From the NCBI GenBank assembly GCA_019321725.1, contig CM033124.1:2976001-3040000 (forward strand): a stretch of 64,000 bases of DNA. Reading direction: 5' to 3'. This DNA comes from Paulownia fortunei. Taxonomy: Eukaryota > Streptophyta > Magnoliopsida > Lamiales > Paulowniaceae. Within the stretch, counting starts at the first letter, position 1; each line of letters starts with the position of its first letter. Below, piece by piece: positions 22,977 to 35,440 of the stretch. The position numbers and the translations under genes are program-made. The notes under the pieces were generated by a model. The model searched no databases, was not told the DNA's origin, and worked only from the letters and a program-made list of their open reading frames with translations.

Positions 22977-23287
22977 CAAGATGTTTTTAAAGTTTATAAG
23001 ATATTAGATTTTATTTTAAAATTAAGTTGATAAAGTATTTGGATAAAATAAAATCATAGACTTTTTAAAATATTAGTAATAATAATTTTATAATTAAAAT
23101 TATAAAAAAAAAATTAAAATAAAATCTTATTTTGAAAGTAAATTGAGGTAAATGTATTTTTTTTAGGAATTTATAAATTTTCAAGCAGCTTTTTTGAATT
23201 ATAATCTCTTCTAAAAAAAAATTACTAAATATTTTTTGACAACTTTTAAAATATTTTAAAAAACTTATAAACTCAACAAACACCCTC
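22977..23287. mobile_element. Tourist-like MITE candidate (TTA duplication)
   Basis: The left end CAAGATGTTTTTAAAGTTTATAAG is an imperfect inverted copy of the right end (reverse complement GAGGGTGTTTGTTGAGTTTATAAG). TTA is present on both sides (22974-22976 and 23288-23290). Length is about 311 bp and very AT-rich, with no credible coding sequence. The three-base TTA duplication points to the PIF/Harbinger group. Confidence 0.55.
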
Positions 23288-23290
23288 TTA

Positions 23291-24573
23291 GTTGCACAAT
23301 ATAGATCATAGTGATGGAAAACAACACTCAAAATGTACCAGCATGCATCATCCTCATCCTTTTGGCCTTCTCTTCATCAGGGAGGCTGAATAATAAGTCC
23401 ATGTCTTTGGTGTTGTTTACCACAAAGCTTAGCGATCCGTATTTTTTGCAATTTCCCCATAGCATCATCATAAACCGTTTGGACGGTTCAGATGCATCAT
23501 GCTCGACCCTATCTTCTTTACAATATTACCAAGGCGATTGTCAATACAATCGCAAGCTTATTTTCTTTTATTTTAGGATATCAGCTTCAAAATATTGGTA
23601 ATTGTAAAAATAGTATTGGTCCGAGATTTCTAATTTGGCCGTCAACTGCTGATATAGACACAAAATTGGCCAAAAATTATTTATATAGATACAAAATTAG
23701 GGATTTCTACATTGAAAGGAAAATCGGCTAAATTGGCATCATATGTGGACAAAGGGAAGGAAATAAATGCAAATTGGACAATTTTGAGGGAAACCACAGT
23801 CATGTGCATGGCACGTGATGTTAAAATAAACTACAATTATTTTTTAACATTTTTTCCAATTAAATAAAATAGAAAATAGTTTACATAATATATTAGAATA
23901 ATTTTTTAATTTGTGAAAATATAAAATAATTTGGAAAATTTATAAAAAATAAAGAAAAAAGAAAAAAAATCATCTTCTTCAATAAATAATATTTTTAAAT
24001 TCCTTTCATAATTTTGTTATTATTTTCTTTTTAATAAAAATAAAATATAAATAAATACGAAAATTATTGTACTGAAAATATAAATTTATTGTAATTTAAT
24101 AATTTTAAATTACTTGTCATAAATTTAATAAGTGTTAGATGTTAATAAAATTTCATAGTTTCAAAAGCAAAAAAATATATTTCAATCCAACCAAATAAAA
24201 AAAAAAAAAAACAGAAAATAGTGTACATAACATGCGTAATAATTTCTTAAATTGTAAAAGTATAAAATAATTTAAATAATATACATAAAATAAAAGAAAT
24301 ATATTCTTCAAGAAAGAATATTTTTAAATCTTCATATATATATGGCACATATATGTATATAATCAACATGTACTTTTTAAGCTAGGAAAAAAAATAGAGA
24401 TAAAAATCATGTTATCGAAATAATTCTCTGTTCATTATCATAATGCAAATTTTTGCATAAGAATCAATCGAGCACGTTTTCTTGTGGTAATTATCGACAT
24501 ATTTTCGTTCATGGCGGCGGGAAATCAGCAGGAAAAAAGATCAAAAATCCTGAATATGGAAAAAACATTGAAA
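23291..24573. other. AT-rich intergenic DNA left of the tRNA gene
   Basis: Short ORFs (for example a 96-codon frame from 23311) have no recognisable motif and are not called. Only homopolymer runs are seen. Confidence 0.45.
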
Positions 24574-24646
24574 TTCCGTTGCCGGGACTCGAACCCGGGT
24601 CTCTCGGGTGAGAGCCGAGTATCCTAACCAACTAGACTACAACGGA
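24574..24646 (-). tRNA. tRNA-Glu (anticodon CUC)
   Basis: The 73-nt minus-strand sequence starts TCCGTTGTAGTCTAGTTGG and ends CCCGGCAACGGAA. It folds as a cloverleaf: acceptor TCCGTTG pairs with CAACGGA, the anticodon stem CTCGG/CCGAG encloses the loop CTCTCAC with anticodon CTC (plus-strand 24610-24612), and the T arm contains GGTTCGAGTCC. The internal promoter A and B boxes (TAGTCTAGTTGG and GGTTCGAGTCC) are intact. There is no intron and no encoded CCA. It reads codon GAG in cytosolic translation. It looks like a functional Pol III gene. Downstream on the minus strand (below 24574) the plus-strand TTTTTTCC near 24560 would supply a weak A run rather than a clear T4 terminator, so the terminator was not pinned down. 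Confidence 0.97.
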
Positions 24647-27600
24647 AATTTAATGACCAGTTTTATAAGTTATTTATAAAATCTTAAGAGACCAAAATGT
24701 TATCTATTTTTCCATTTTCCCCACAAAATTTACATAAATAAAAAAATAACCTTAAACTTTTCATTCCTCGTCCCGTGTTTATATGAATTGCATTTTGTTA
24801 CATCATTGCTTTACTTCATCTCACCATCTAAATATTTGAATTGGCATTGAATCATTTTACTAATAAATTTAAAAAGTAGAATTTTTAAAATTTAATATTA
24901 TCTCCAAATGTATTTTAAACAAAATAGCATTAAATACCTTAATTTAAAGTCTATATATAGCATTTTTAGAAAATATTTCCTTCAAAAATAGAATAACTAG
25001 AAAGTTTAGGAAAAAAAGAAAAAAGGTAGCTTAGTTGACAATAGTAAAAGAAGTTAAGACCTACATCCCATAACAGTGAAGAAGACCAGCCCTATTGGCC
25101 TTGGCTATACCTCATAATAATAAGTTCTTTCTAAAATCTTTATAAAGCATCACTGGGATACTAACAAAATTTTTCGAATTTTGAAAATAACTCAACTCAT
25201 CTAAATTACGATATTTTCATAGGACGTTATAATCTTGTATATATATTTTATAAATAACAATGTGACAAAATTTTCTGAATTTCATTGTTAATATAATGAT
25301 TTATTTTTATTTTAATAAAATTATATTATACTGAGTTGTTTAAATTGTTTTTTCAATATATAATAATTTTTAACGATAATTTTCATATATAAATGTATTA
25401 TTTTTATAAAATAATTAAAATCTTGTACCATATATTCGAGAATTAATCGTAAAAATTTTACGATAAATTTTGTTATTAATCGAGATTTTATCGATTTGTT
25501 TTAATTTATCCTGAATAATACCTAAATCACAAATATTGATAATTATCTAATAATTCCCATATCTTGAATTTATTACTATGCCAGTAATTACCGCATTCCA
25601 CTGGTAAGTAAAGGCAAAAGCAATTCAGTGCAATTCACAGTTCATTTATTTTCCTTCTTCTCTAATTAAGTTGTACAATTACAACTTTGTATTTTAACAA
25701 GTTGTAATCTTACCCAAAGATAAGAGATATATTTGAAATATCTGAATTTACATAAATCCTTTCACCAACTAATATTCTATAAAAGTTTTAAATAATAGAC
25801 TATACTTAAACTGTCAACCTAAACTTACATGCATATCATATATGCAAATGAATGATGAATTTTTTACCAGTTGGATTAAATTTAATTCTATAAGATATAA
25901 TCTTGAATATTCTCTCCTACACTAGGGAGTGGTGAATTTTATATTACATAACCACTAATCTTTTTACTTCATTTATATAACCTAATGTATAGTATATAGC
26001 CTCTAATTATGCGTTAGCTGTTGACAACATCAAAATTATATAAAATTAATATAAGATAAAGTGTTGTCCTCAAGTCTAAGAACTTTTTGTAACATTGAAC
26101 AATTCTTTAATTCTACAAATGTTTATGATATTTATTTAGAGTCTCTATTTTGGTGGTTAAAATTTTCCATAATATTATATGTAGCATTACAACACACGAC
26201 AACCTCGATAAATACAGCGTCCAACATACTTATAGATTGTAAATATATTTTTTTATTATAAAAGATTAAAAATCACATATCAACATTAATAATCATACAT
26301 CATTAACATGATTTCTATATAATATAATAATAAATTAGAAATATACATATAAGGGAATATAATTATTGGCGGCATATAATTCTTTCAATGACATCTCATT
26401 CCACATAAAATTATGAAGCCAACGGCAAGCCATAAGGATCATATCACGGACCTGGATAGGATAGTACAATCATTTTTATTACCCTAATTGGTCTAGTTAT
26501 GGTATCACGCAATGCTCTTTCATTTCTCTCTGTTAGTGAAATGATTATTCCATTACGGATTCTCTCTTTGAAATTCAGACCCAAAAATTGATGACATTAG
26601 CCCAAAAAGGATGCTTTTTCAATAATATCCTGGATTATCTAGTCTTCCAATTCGACCAATTTTTACAAATAAAAATGCCGTTCCACATTCGGAATGTGTG
26701 TAAATGTATTTGAATATTATTTAAGCTATTCCTCTCTATTTTTTGGAATTTTTATTTTACTCTAGTTTTTGTTTATTAACTTCTCTTTCTTTTTTCTTAT
26801 AATGTAACTTTAGTTTAGCTAATTATTGTCAATGAAAATGATATTAATATAATGAGTAACTAAATTTTAATTAGTAGAATAATTACAATAACTTAATTTT
26901 AACTACTGATGATCAAATAATTATTGAAGTAATCAAATAATTGATTTTTAACCTTAATTTTTAATGAAATTACATAATAAATAACTGATTTTTAACTAAT
27001 GAAGTAATTAATAACTATTTATTTTTAACTAATTAAATAAACAAATAAAATAATTATTTTTAATTAATTATATAATCAAAAAAATATTTCTCTAATCCAA
27101 TAACTGATTAAATTGATTGAATTTTGTTAGTGCACTAAGAAAATTATTCAACTTAATTTTTCTATCGTACAATTGAGCTATTTTTTTGACATAACATTAA
27201 ATTTTAACCAATTAAACATTTAATAATTAATTAGTGACAAAAAAGGACCCATTAATTATGAAATATATAATTTACTAACCGAAAAATAAAAAAAAAATCA
27301 TATATAAAATTATTTTTCTTTTCCTTTAATTATTTTATTATTTTTCTTTTTTCCTTTCACTTTATTATTTTCTTCTTCCTTTTTCTTTTTCTATTTTTCT
27401 TCTTTTTCTTCCTCTTTCCTCACCCAAACCTCCCCTACCCCAACTCTCGCCGCCACCCTCTGCCACCCACACTCGCCGCCACACCCACAAACCCGAACCC
27501 CCGCCTAACCACCCTCGATCAACCTATCTCCAGAACCTCGCCACTCGCACACCCTGCCCGGTGGCACCCCAACCCTCCAATCTCTAATGTTTTCGTGTAT

Positions 27601-28331
27601 ATCTGTGTGTGTGTGTGTATTTATATGTGGTGTATGTGTCCGTGTAAAAGTATATAAAAGTAAATAGGAGAGAGAATACAAAAAAGGTGGAAATTTTTAA
27701 AAAAATTAAGTGATATTTTTGTTCATACAATATTTTATTTTTTGATTGATTCCTTTCTTTTTGGATGTTTTTCAAAGGTGCAAAAAAATCAATTTGCTCT
27801 TTCGCTTATTTTTTCGTCCGGCAATTTTTTCTTTGAAATAAGTTTTGGAAGCGTGTAAACTCTTAAATATACGGCTTAGATAGCTCGTTACTTTCGGTTT
27901 GCGAACTTTTTGGGTTAAATTCACTTTACACTTGTTATGGAGTTGATACCAATTAATCATTCTACTATTAAAATTTTTAGATACAACTAAAAATATATTT
28001 ATTAATGAATAAAAATACCCTCAAACTAAGTAAAAAATTAAATTTATTTTGCCACCTTCATGATAATCTATATAACACTTTGCTCGTTCTAAAACCAAAT
28101 ACCAATTCATTTGATCCCAAATTTTATTCAACACTAATTTTTTTTTAAATAATTTTTTTGTGTAAATAAATTATATCATCAGTACTACATCAAAAATATC
28201 AATCATCAATAACTAAAATAATTATCAAACAATCTTTAATAATTAGTAACAATTAATTTATAATCAATTGGCAACTACTAACTACTATGAAGTAGACAAA
28301 AGCTAAACTCTGATGAGATCCGAACACAAGA
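24647..28331. other. AT-rich intergenic DNA with low-complexity stretches
   Basis: No gene is recognised. Short coding-like patches (for example minus strand around 26380-26580) carry stops and could not be assigned. A polypyrimidine tract followed by a C-rich island is listed separately. A (TG)n run with flanking TA-rich DNA occurs near 27605-27620. Confidence 0.45.
27300..27590. other. Strand-asymmetric polypyrimidine tract and C-rich island
   Basis: 27310-27420 is almost purely T and C. 27420-27585 then becomes strongly C-rich on the plus strand (repeated CCGCCACC, CCACACTCGCC, CCTCCCC) with few Gs. No long ORF runs through it on either strand. It may be a remnant of a transposon end or a former proline-rich coding piece. 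The sequence shows only the composition. Confidence 0.5.
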
Positions 28332-28339
28332 TCTATTAT

Positions 28340-29333
28340 TAGACCGATTATGGTTCAGGAATCGGCAGTTTCACTTCGAAAATTGACGGTTCAATTCGGA
28401 ATCGCCAGTTTCAAAGGTTGGAATTTCCTAACCCTTAACCGTAATCGGCCTTGTCGGTTACAATTAGAGTTCCGAAATTGGTGGACCAATTTCAGTTCCG
28501 ATTCCGACTAACTGTTGGTTTCGGATTCGGTTTCGATCATTAAAATTTTTTTATTTTGTTTTAAATTTTAAGAATTTTTGAATTTAAATTTAAAAAAAAT
28601 ATTGTTAATTTTTTAACTTAATGAAAATTTTAACTTAAGTTTTAAAAAAATTGTTATCTACAATTTAAATTATCAAATATTCTAATTATAATAAACTTAA
28701 AAAATTAAAAAAAAATAATGCTCACTTTTAAACTTAAATTTCAATAAAAAAATTGCGCTTAAATTTTTAAAAAATATTCGTTAAAATTTAAATTATATAA
28801 TTAAAAATAATTTTAAAAATAGAAAAAAGATTTGAACTTAAATTTAAGTTGCCTACGTATTCTCTAATGATGTAAAGGAATCAAAGCTTATGTAGTTTTT
28901 TTACCTTTTAGAATATAAAATTGAAGAATAAATAATTAAAAATGAAGTAAATGAAATATAAAAAATAATTTAATGAAACAATTGAAATAGTATAAAATAT
29001 AGAATATAGAATTAAAAAATAAATAATTGAGAATAGAAAATTAGAGAATTGAGAGCTCACAATGTAGAAGTGTGAAAAAAATGAAGAAGGGAAGGGGTTT
29101 TTGTAGGGAAAAAATAAAAAAAATCTAAAAGAAAAAATAAAATGGAACCAGCAGTTCCACGAGTCAGAATTGGCGATTCAGTGATTGGATCACCCCAGTC
29201 CGTAACTGACCTGTGAACCCATGAGCTAATTATGAGTTGAACCCGTCGACTCATGTTTAACGGGTTTTGACCCATTGATTAAGATCCGATTTCAAGCCGG
29301 GTCTAATTTCGACCTGACCCGTGGTCACCTCTA
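28340..29333. mobile_element. hAT-like non-autonomous element, about 1 kb
   Basis: The left end TAGACCGATTATGGTTC and the right end (reverse complement TAGAGGTGACCACGGGTC) form an imperfect inverted repeat whose differences are mostly C/T. An 8-bp duplication flanks it: TCTATTAT at 28332-28339 and CCTATTAT at 29334-29341 (7 of 8). The subterminal parts hold repeated AATCGGCAGTTTC / GGTTCAATTCGG motifs. The middle is AT-rich with no transposase. TAGAGGTG-type ends plus an 8-bp duplication are typical of plant hAT derivatives. Confidence 0.68.
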
Positions 29334-29341
29334 CCTATTAT

Positions 29342-29911
29342 AGTGCTGGGCATCAGTTTTGCCAATTTTTCTAGGCCTCATTAGCACTTTAATAAATAAA
29401 TTTTCACTTAAATCTTAGTCCTACTAATAGATATTATAAGAAATTTCTTGTCTTTTTTATTTTCTAATTTTGATTGCATCTTCACAAATAAAAAGCCACA
29501 TATTTAAATTATTTACTTAATATGTATTGCACTATTATTCATGCACATCTTATTTATATAATAGCTTTATTTATACATTAAAAGAAAGAAAAAAACTATA
29601 ATGAAGTCATTGATCATAATTAAATATAAAAAAAATTATGCACACAAAATATACCAATGTTATATTATAAATAATGTTATAGATAGCTTTATCACTTATT
29701 TTAATAAATAATATTATGCGCATAAATATGCAAATGTTATGTTTCTATGTGCAATTTAAAATTAATTCAAGATTATTTTTTTAAATAAGTATTAAAATAT
29801 GAGTTAAATTAGTTGATATCTTCAATGGTATGAATAATTCAATTATGTAAATAAGGAGCACATGCATAGGTGAACACATATTAATAATCTAATTTCAATG
29901 TCTAAGTTGTT
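29342..29911. other. AT-rich intergenic DNA
   Basis: No gene, repeat or motif recognised between the hAT-like element and the gypsy LTR. Confidence 0.45.
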
Positions 29912-30604
29912 TGTTATACATCGATTGAACAAGGTGCATCCCAAGTAATAATCTATTGCTTTTGCTTTCCTCTTCTTTGTTGGATCACCTACATAAGACG
30001 TCGAAATGACTTGGCATAAGAATTTCGACGTTCAAGACAATGGATATTTTCTTGGGGAAGATGAAAGCAAGTAGAAATGTATGTATCTCAAATATAAAAG
30101 AGTGTAACCTATGATATGCAATGAATTCCCTTATTTATAAATACCAAACAAAGGCAAAATAGAGATTTTGAACCTCAATTTGTTGTAATATATTAGTGTA
30201 CACGTATCCACATTTTCAAATTTACCCTAAAAAAGATTTCCTATCCCTTTCTGACCATAACCGCTTTATCCTAATTTTTCTCGTGAACCTGCCCGACCTG
30301 GAGGTTTGTAAGTTCCCCGATATTAGATACACCTTCTACAAAATGCTTAACAGGTTATGTCACTTTCACAGTTAGTGTACTAGGCTAACATATCCGTTTA
30401 TCGAGCTTCCACACAACAGATAGTAGTCTTTTGTCAATCCACACCTTAAAGCTTATATCCCGAGCTGAATAATCCGATCTGACCTATATCCTCTTAGCAT
30501 TTCACTTATAGCTCGAGCTACATCGCAACCGACCTAACCTACATCATATTAATTTCTTACTCATAGTCTGAGCTACACAGGTCCGTCCTAAACTGTACCA
30601 ATCA
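29912..30604 (-). repeat. 3' LTR (left) of gypsy-1
   Basis: Begins TGTTATACATCGATTGAACAAGG and ends near TGTACCAATCA. Colinear with 37971-38658 over its full length with many substitutions. Confidence 0.82.
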
Positions 30605-30630
30605 GCTAGTCCCCCTCTACTCCGCCTGAC
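30605..30630 (-). other. Polypurine tract of gypsy-1
   Basis: The minus strand reads GGAGTAGAGGGGGACTAGC immediately before the LTR start TGATTGG. Confidence 0.75.
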
Positions 30631-31023
30631 CTGCAACCTTAACAAGACAGATAGAGTACAAAAAATATCTTGATTGTTGGGGTTGATGTAGGCATCTCTT
30701 TTTCAAATTCCAACCCTTGGCATTTCGTGCTCATTATTAAGACTTTAATGCCTTAGTATTTTCAACTAACTATCCTCATCCAGCCATACACATGTCTCTA
30801 TCTTGTCATCTTCGGCTATACTTTTTTCTGCCTCTTCGAATACTCTCTACTCCTTATAAAAGGGCCTCAATCTTTATTTTTTTCTACAGATTTCCTCTTC
30901 GACGACCCTTTTTTTCTCCGACAACTCTTTTTCTTTCTTCCTCCAGTAGACCAAGTAAGTCCTCTCACTCTTGCTATTCATTTATTTCTTTATTGTTTAT
31001 TTACATGCTTAGTTTATTCTTTG

Positions 31024-32990
31024 ATGTCCACCTCTCCTGAATTTTCAGCCCCTTTATCATTTATTCCCCATTTTCTTCCTCCTGGAGTTTCTGTCCATGA
31101 ACTAGTACACAAACTATCAACCCATCATCCTTCTGAAGTCAGGATGGCTAATCCAGCTGATCACCCTACTTCTATGACTCATGCCACTATTCTCTCCAAA
31201 ATAAGTTTAGCAAACCTCATGGAGAATGTAGGAATCCCTAAGGAATTTAATGTAGTCCTTCTAGGCCCTCGCGACAGACCTCATAATCCACCACTTGGTT
31301 ATGTAGCTTTCTTTGTATATCAATTGGAGATAGGCCTTAGGTTTTCCATACCCGACATATTTGGCCGTATCTCTAAGAGCTTCGGTATTCCCCTGGTGCA
31401 ACTCGTTCCTAATTCCTTTCAACTTATGGTTGGGTTCGTGCCAAAACTTTTAAGTCGGGCCTTTTTTATTTCACTTCCCATAGATTAGCTAAATTTCTAG
31501 AGGGGAAACCCAGCTCTCTTAAAGGCTGGAAGAAAAAGTACTTCTATATCTCATCTCCCGACACCCAGAATTTTCTTACCAACTGGATCACTAACCTACC
31601 TCATCAAGGTCGTATGCCTGAGTTGGACTTGACCACCCAATCTTTAGCTCGCTGACTAAACCACAACCCCTACCATGTAAGGTTATTAGCTGATTCCTGG
31701 CCTTTACTCTACCATTTTCAGTTAAGCCCTAAAGCTGTTCTACTTCCTCAGCCTATAGGTACCCTATTGTTTAACTAATTATTATAATTTAACATTCGCC
31801 ATATACTAACTGGTTTACTTTTTCTCAGATCAATTGTTGGAGTTTTGTATAATAGCAGCTTACCGATCTCAAAAAGTAGCTGGAGAGTCAGGCCAACCCG
31901 AAGGTCAGGCTCGAGTCCCTCTAACTAGCATACCCCTAGATCAGTAGCATGCGCCAGCTACCCAAGCTTCATCATCAGCTCCTCAACAACCTCCATCTAA
32001 CCCTCCATCTCTTGTTATAGCTATTGCACCTATTTTCTTCTATAGTTGAGGAAAAGGCCCAACCTCTGTAGGCAGTGGCAGCTCCGGCCCATCTCAACAT
32101 CCTCGTCTCAATGCTCCTGCTTTTCTTAATGCCTTCTTTTTCTAAACTCTATAGATTAACGTTTCTTAAGGTTTATGGATTATGACACCCAGGTGGGTCA
32201 CCTTGCAGATCACGTTTCCAAGGTAATGTTCACATCTTCACTCATTTCACTTATTCTAGGGTTGAAAATTTTCCTAACCTTTTTTTTAGGCAATTATGTA
32301 TCTGAGCTCCTTGATGGCTGATCTGCGATCTAGATTGCCCTCCTCAGAGGAAAAAGAGCTCAGACAGTAGAATAAAGATCTATAGTAGCAGTTGCAACAT
32401 GCTCAAGCTCGTACGGGCTAATTAGAAGCAGACCTTGAGATAGCCAAGGGTAACCATGCTTCTCCGAAGGAGAAAGTAACTGAAGTGGAATGAGACAAGA
32501 ATAGGATAGAGAAGCAAATGTTGAAGACTATTTAGGAGGCTTCTATCTCTCGAGATAAATGTCATGCAACAGGGCTTCTTATGGGCCAAGCTAAGTGGGC
32601 CTAGGAGAAAGCAAAATTCTTGCAATCTCTAGAGTTTTTGGAACACCTGATTCTAGGGATTTGGACTACTTGATCCATGGCTTCACGAATTGTCTGTGTC
32701 AAGTTAATGAGCTAGGGTATACCGGCCTAGATCTAAACCTAGACCACGCTGTGGAAAGTATTTCTCCGCTCGACGGTAGGTCCGTCCCTGCAACTAATGT
32801 AGCTGGTCCTTCGCAACCACCAACTGGGCTAACATCTCTGGAAAATCCTTTTGTTCACTCATCCCCTTATTCTCCAGCTACTGCTATCCCTCAAGATCTC
32901 CCCAACTAGTCTGCTATTAATGTTGAGGATGACAGCTCTTCCTAAACAGGGAATCCAAATGATAAGTGTGTCATTTTGGAACCCCTCAAT
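31024..32990 (+). pseudogene. Antisense additional ORF of gypsy-1 (plant 'putative gypsy type transposon' domain), decayed
   Basis: The open piece 31024-31488 begins MSTSPEFSAPL. Around its residues 95-140 it has the pattern FFVYQLEIGLRFSIP, FGIPLVQLVPNSFQLMVGF, then GWKKKYFYIS in a shifted frame. This resembles the plant domain catalogued as putative gypsy-type transposon protein, found in antisense ORFs of Tat-lineage elements. Downstream, reading frames resume after two intron-like intervals, one with GTACCC...TTCTCAG near 31758-31828 and one with GTAATG...TTTTTTTAG near 32222-32290. The last part is charged and probably coiled-coil. A possible polyadenylation signal AATAAT lies near 33044-33053. 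In-frame TAGs suggest former CAG codons. The role of such proteins is unknown. This copy is inactive. Confidence 0.65.
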
Positions 32991-33149
32991 GTTTTTGATT
33001 ATGGAGTAAAATAGCTTTGTAAATCTCAACCTTGTAATAATTTTTCAATAATAATATTATTTCACCTTCATCGCCTTTAAGTTCTACTTTATTTTTCCAA
33101 CACCTGCAACCTTACAAGTAATTTTTTAATAATGAACATTAAGTCAAAC

Positions 33150-33470
33150 AAATATATCTTACTCAACTTACCCATTGGCTTGGGGATGGGCTACTGAAGT
33201 GAAGTGTTGATTGATTTTCATTTCAGTGCACCAGCTCTGGACTTTCTTCTCTTAAAACTCGGTGTCATTATCTGATATCAGGTCACGTGGAATCCCATAT
33301 CTACATACTTTGTTCTCCCATAGAAATTTCATGACCTGTGACTCTGTAATCTTAGCTACAGGCTTAACCTCTACCCATTTACTGAAATAATCTACTGCTA
33401 CTATCAGGAATTTTCTTTGCCCTGCCGTCAAAGGGAAAGGTTCGATGATATCAATTCCTTATTTAGAGAA
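33150..33470 (-). pseudogene. Gypsy-1 integrase core remnant
   Basis: The minus-strand translation gives GIDIIEPFPLTAGQRKF, then VDYFSKWVEVKPVAK, YGIPRDLISDNDTEF and HPQANG, the plant gypsy integrase core with the first two catalytic aspartates (in GIDII and SDND). A stop follows DTEF and another follows HPQANG where GQVE should continue. The C-terminal part of integrase is not found. Non-functional. Confidence 0.85.
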
Positions 33471-33740
33471 TGGATAGGGCAAGCTCATGACTTTTAGCTC
33501 ATCTGCTGGTTTATATATTAGGCAAGCGTGCTTCTGGCATTTTTCATAGCTTCTGACCAAATGCTCCATATCTTCCTTTAGCGAAGGCCAGAAGTACCTA
33601 ACTATTACTGTCTTAGAAGCCAATGCACGACCTCCACCGTGGCTTCCATATCCTCCCTCTTGAATCTCTCGTAATACATAAGCTCCTTTTTCTTGTGATA
33701 AACATCTCAAGTATAGTGTAGAAAAAATGCATTTATACAA
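33459..33740 (-). pseudogene. Gypsy-1 integrase H2C2 zinc-binding domain
   Basis: A 93-codon open piece contains GGYGSHGGGRALASK, then RYFWPSLKEDMEHLVRSYEKC and QKHA, matching the H-x-H-x-C-x2-C zinc-binding N-terminal domain of gypsy integrases. One histidine of the usual H-xGxxH pair appears as GSHGG, which fits. It continues into the integrase core at 33150-33470 after a frame break. Confidence 0.85.
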
Positions 33741-34079
33741 AATCTAGTAGCTCGTACCTGAAATTGAGATGTTTTTCTTTTATTTTGTGGTAGTTTCCCT
33801 TCTTGCAGATATTCCAATATACCTGACCTGCAATTCGATCTTTCTTCCACTGAGGCCACTTCCACCTTCATGCTGTGCTGATAGGCCGTTAATAATGTGA
33901 TTTTTTTGGTCTTGCAGTCAGTAGTAGAACTTGCAATTTTAGAAAGATAATCAGCCTTGGAATTTTCAGCTCGCAGTGTAATACTTAGCTCAATCTTTGT
34001 AAATTGTTGTTTCAACTAAGATATTTGCTCCACATAGTTTCTCATTCTTTCTTCTATGGTTATAAATTCTCCTTCAACC

Positions 34080-34600
34080 TGTTATATGACCAACCTTGAA
34101 TCAGAATAGACATTTAGGTGCTTGACTCCAAACTTTAGAGCCATCTTCAATCCCCTCACCAATGCCTTATATTCGGCTTCATTGTTTGATGTTTTGAACT
34201 TAAACCTCACAGTAAATTCCAACTCTTCCTCTGCTCGATTGGTTAGTACAATACATACTCCACAACCTGATATGGTAGCTGAGCCATCCACATGTGACTA
34301 CCATATCTTAGGGCTTTCATCAGCTGGTGTCATTTCCTGCAAGAAATCTACCAAGGCTTCTACTTTGATAGTCACTCTTGGCTAGTAATCTATATCATAT
34401 TCGCTTATATCTACTGCCCACTTAACCATCCAACCTGAAGTTTCTGGTTTACTTATCACCTGTCTCAATGGTAGGTTAGTTCGGACTACTATTTTATGAG
34501 ATAAGAAGTATGGTCTAAGTCGTCTGATAGTCGTTACTGAGGCTAATGGACCTTTTTCTATTTTTGGGTATTTAGTTTTCGCCCCTTTCAGCAATTTGCT
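34080..34600 (-). pseudogene. Gypsy-1 RNase H remnant(s)
   Basis: 34082-34291 reads MDGSATISGCGVCIVL and FKFKTSNNEAEYKALVRGL, KHLNVYSDSRLVI, the archaeal-type RNase H with DGS, NNEAEY and SDS acidic motifs. This is the second RNase H typical of Tat-lineage elements. 34382-34594 holds KIEKGPLASVTTIRRLRPYF and DISEYDIDY, the end of the RT-linked RNase H. Stops separate the two. Confidence 0.85.
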
Positions 34601-34744
34601 TACATAGTAAATGGGTTTCTAATAAGTTTCTTCCTATCTTAACAACATTGAACTAACGGTCGATTCTTCTACTAATAAATATACATACTTTGTTTCACCA
34701 CGTACAGGTTTGGTTAACAGAGGTAGTTTAGCTAAAAAGTTTTT

Positions 34745-35440
34745 TTATTCATCAAAAGCCTTCTGGCACTGCTCAGAACATTCGAACTTGTTAACCTTTC
34801 TTAGGATTTTGAAGAAAGACAAACTTCTCTCTGCCGATCTGGATATGAACCGACTTAGAGCCACTATCCTACTAGTGAGCTGTTGAACTTTTTTGATACT
34901 ATTTGGAGGAGCCATATTTTGCACTACCTTTACTTTCTCAGGGTTCACCTTTATACCCATCTTGGTTACCATATAGCCCAGGAATTTACCAAACCTAACC
35001 CCAAAAGCACATTTAGAAGGATTAAGTTTCATACTATATCTACTAAGGACTCCAAAGGCTTCTGCCAAGTCAGTAACATAAGCTTTAGCCTTTGCACTTT
35101 TTATCAGCATATCATCCATATATACATCCATGTTCCGCCCGAGCTATTCTTTGAACATTCTATTTACCAGCCTCTGATATATAGTCCCTACATTTTTTAG
35201 TCCAAAAGGCATAACCACATAACAGTAAGTTCCTGTGGAAATTATAAAGCTTACTTTCATATAATCTTTAGGTGCCAACATGATCTGGTGGTACCCTTGT
35301 GAAGCATCTATCATACTTAAAAACTCATTTTGTGGTAGTGGGTAATGATCTTTAGGATAGGTTTTATTTAAATCTCAAAAATCAATGCACATTGTCCATT
35401 TTCCTTCTATTTTTGGGACCAAGACAACGTTCGACAACCA
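34745..35440 (-). pseudogene. Gypsy-1 reverse transcriptase remnant
   Basis: The open piece 34745-35131 starts MDVYMDDMLIKS with the catalytic YMDD box and continues through LNPSKCAFGV and GKFLGYMV, the gypsy RT hallmark. Upstream, in broken frame, come MPFGLKN, SMIDASQGYHQI and FRDLN-like sequence with a stop. The catalytic motif is intact but the frame is not. Confidence 0.88.

Noticed and set aside
23311..23731. Overlapping ORFs of 96 and 79 codons
   Set aside because: There is no recognisable domain, no homopolymer-free coding composition and no promoter context. Could be chance in AT-rich DNA.
26344..26590. Coding-like patch on the minus strand (translation pieces such as RDTITRPIRVIKM and DMILMACRWLHNFMW)
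   Set aside because: The pieces lie in different frames with stops and I could not match them to any family. An organelle-derived insert or old transposon is possible but unsupported.
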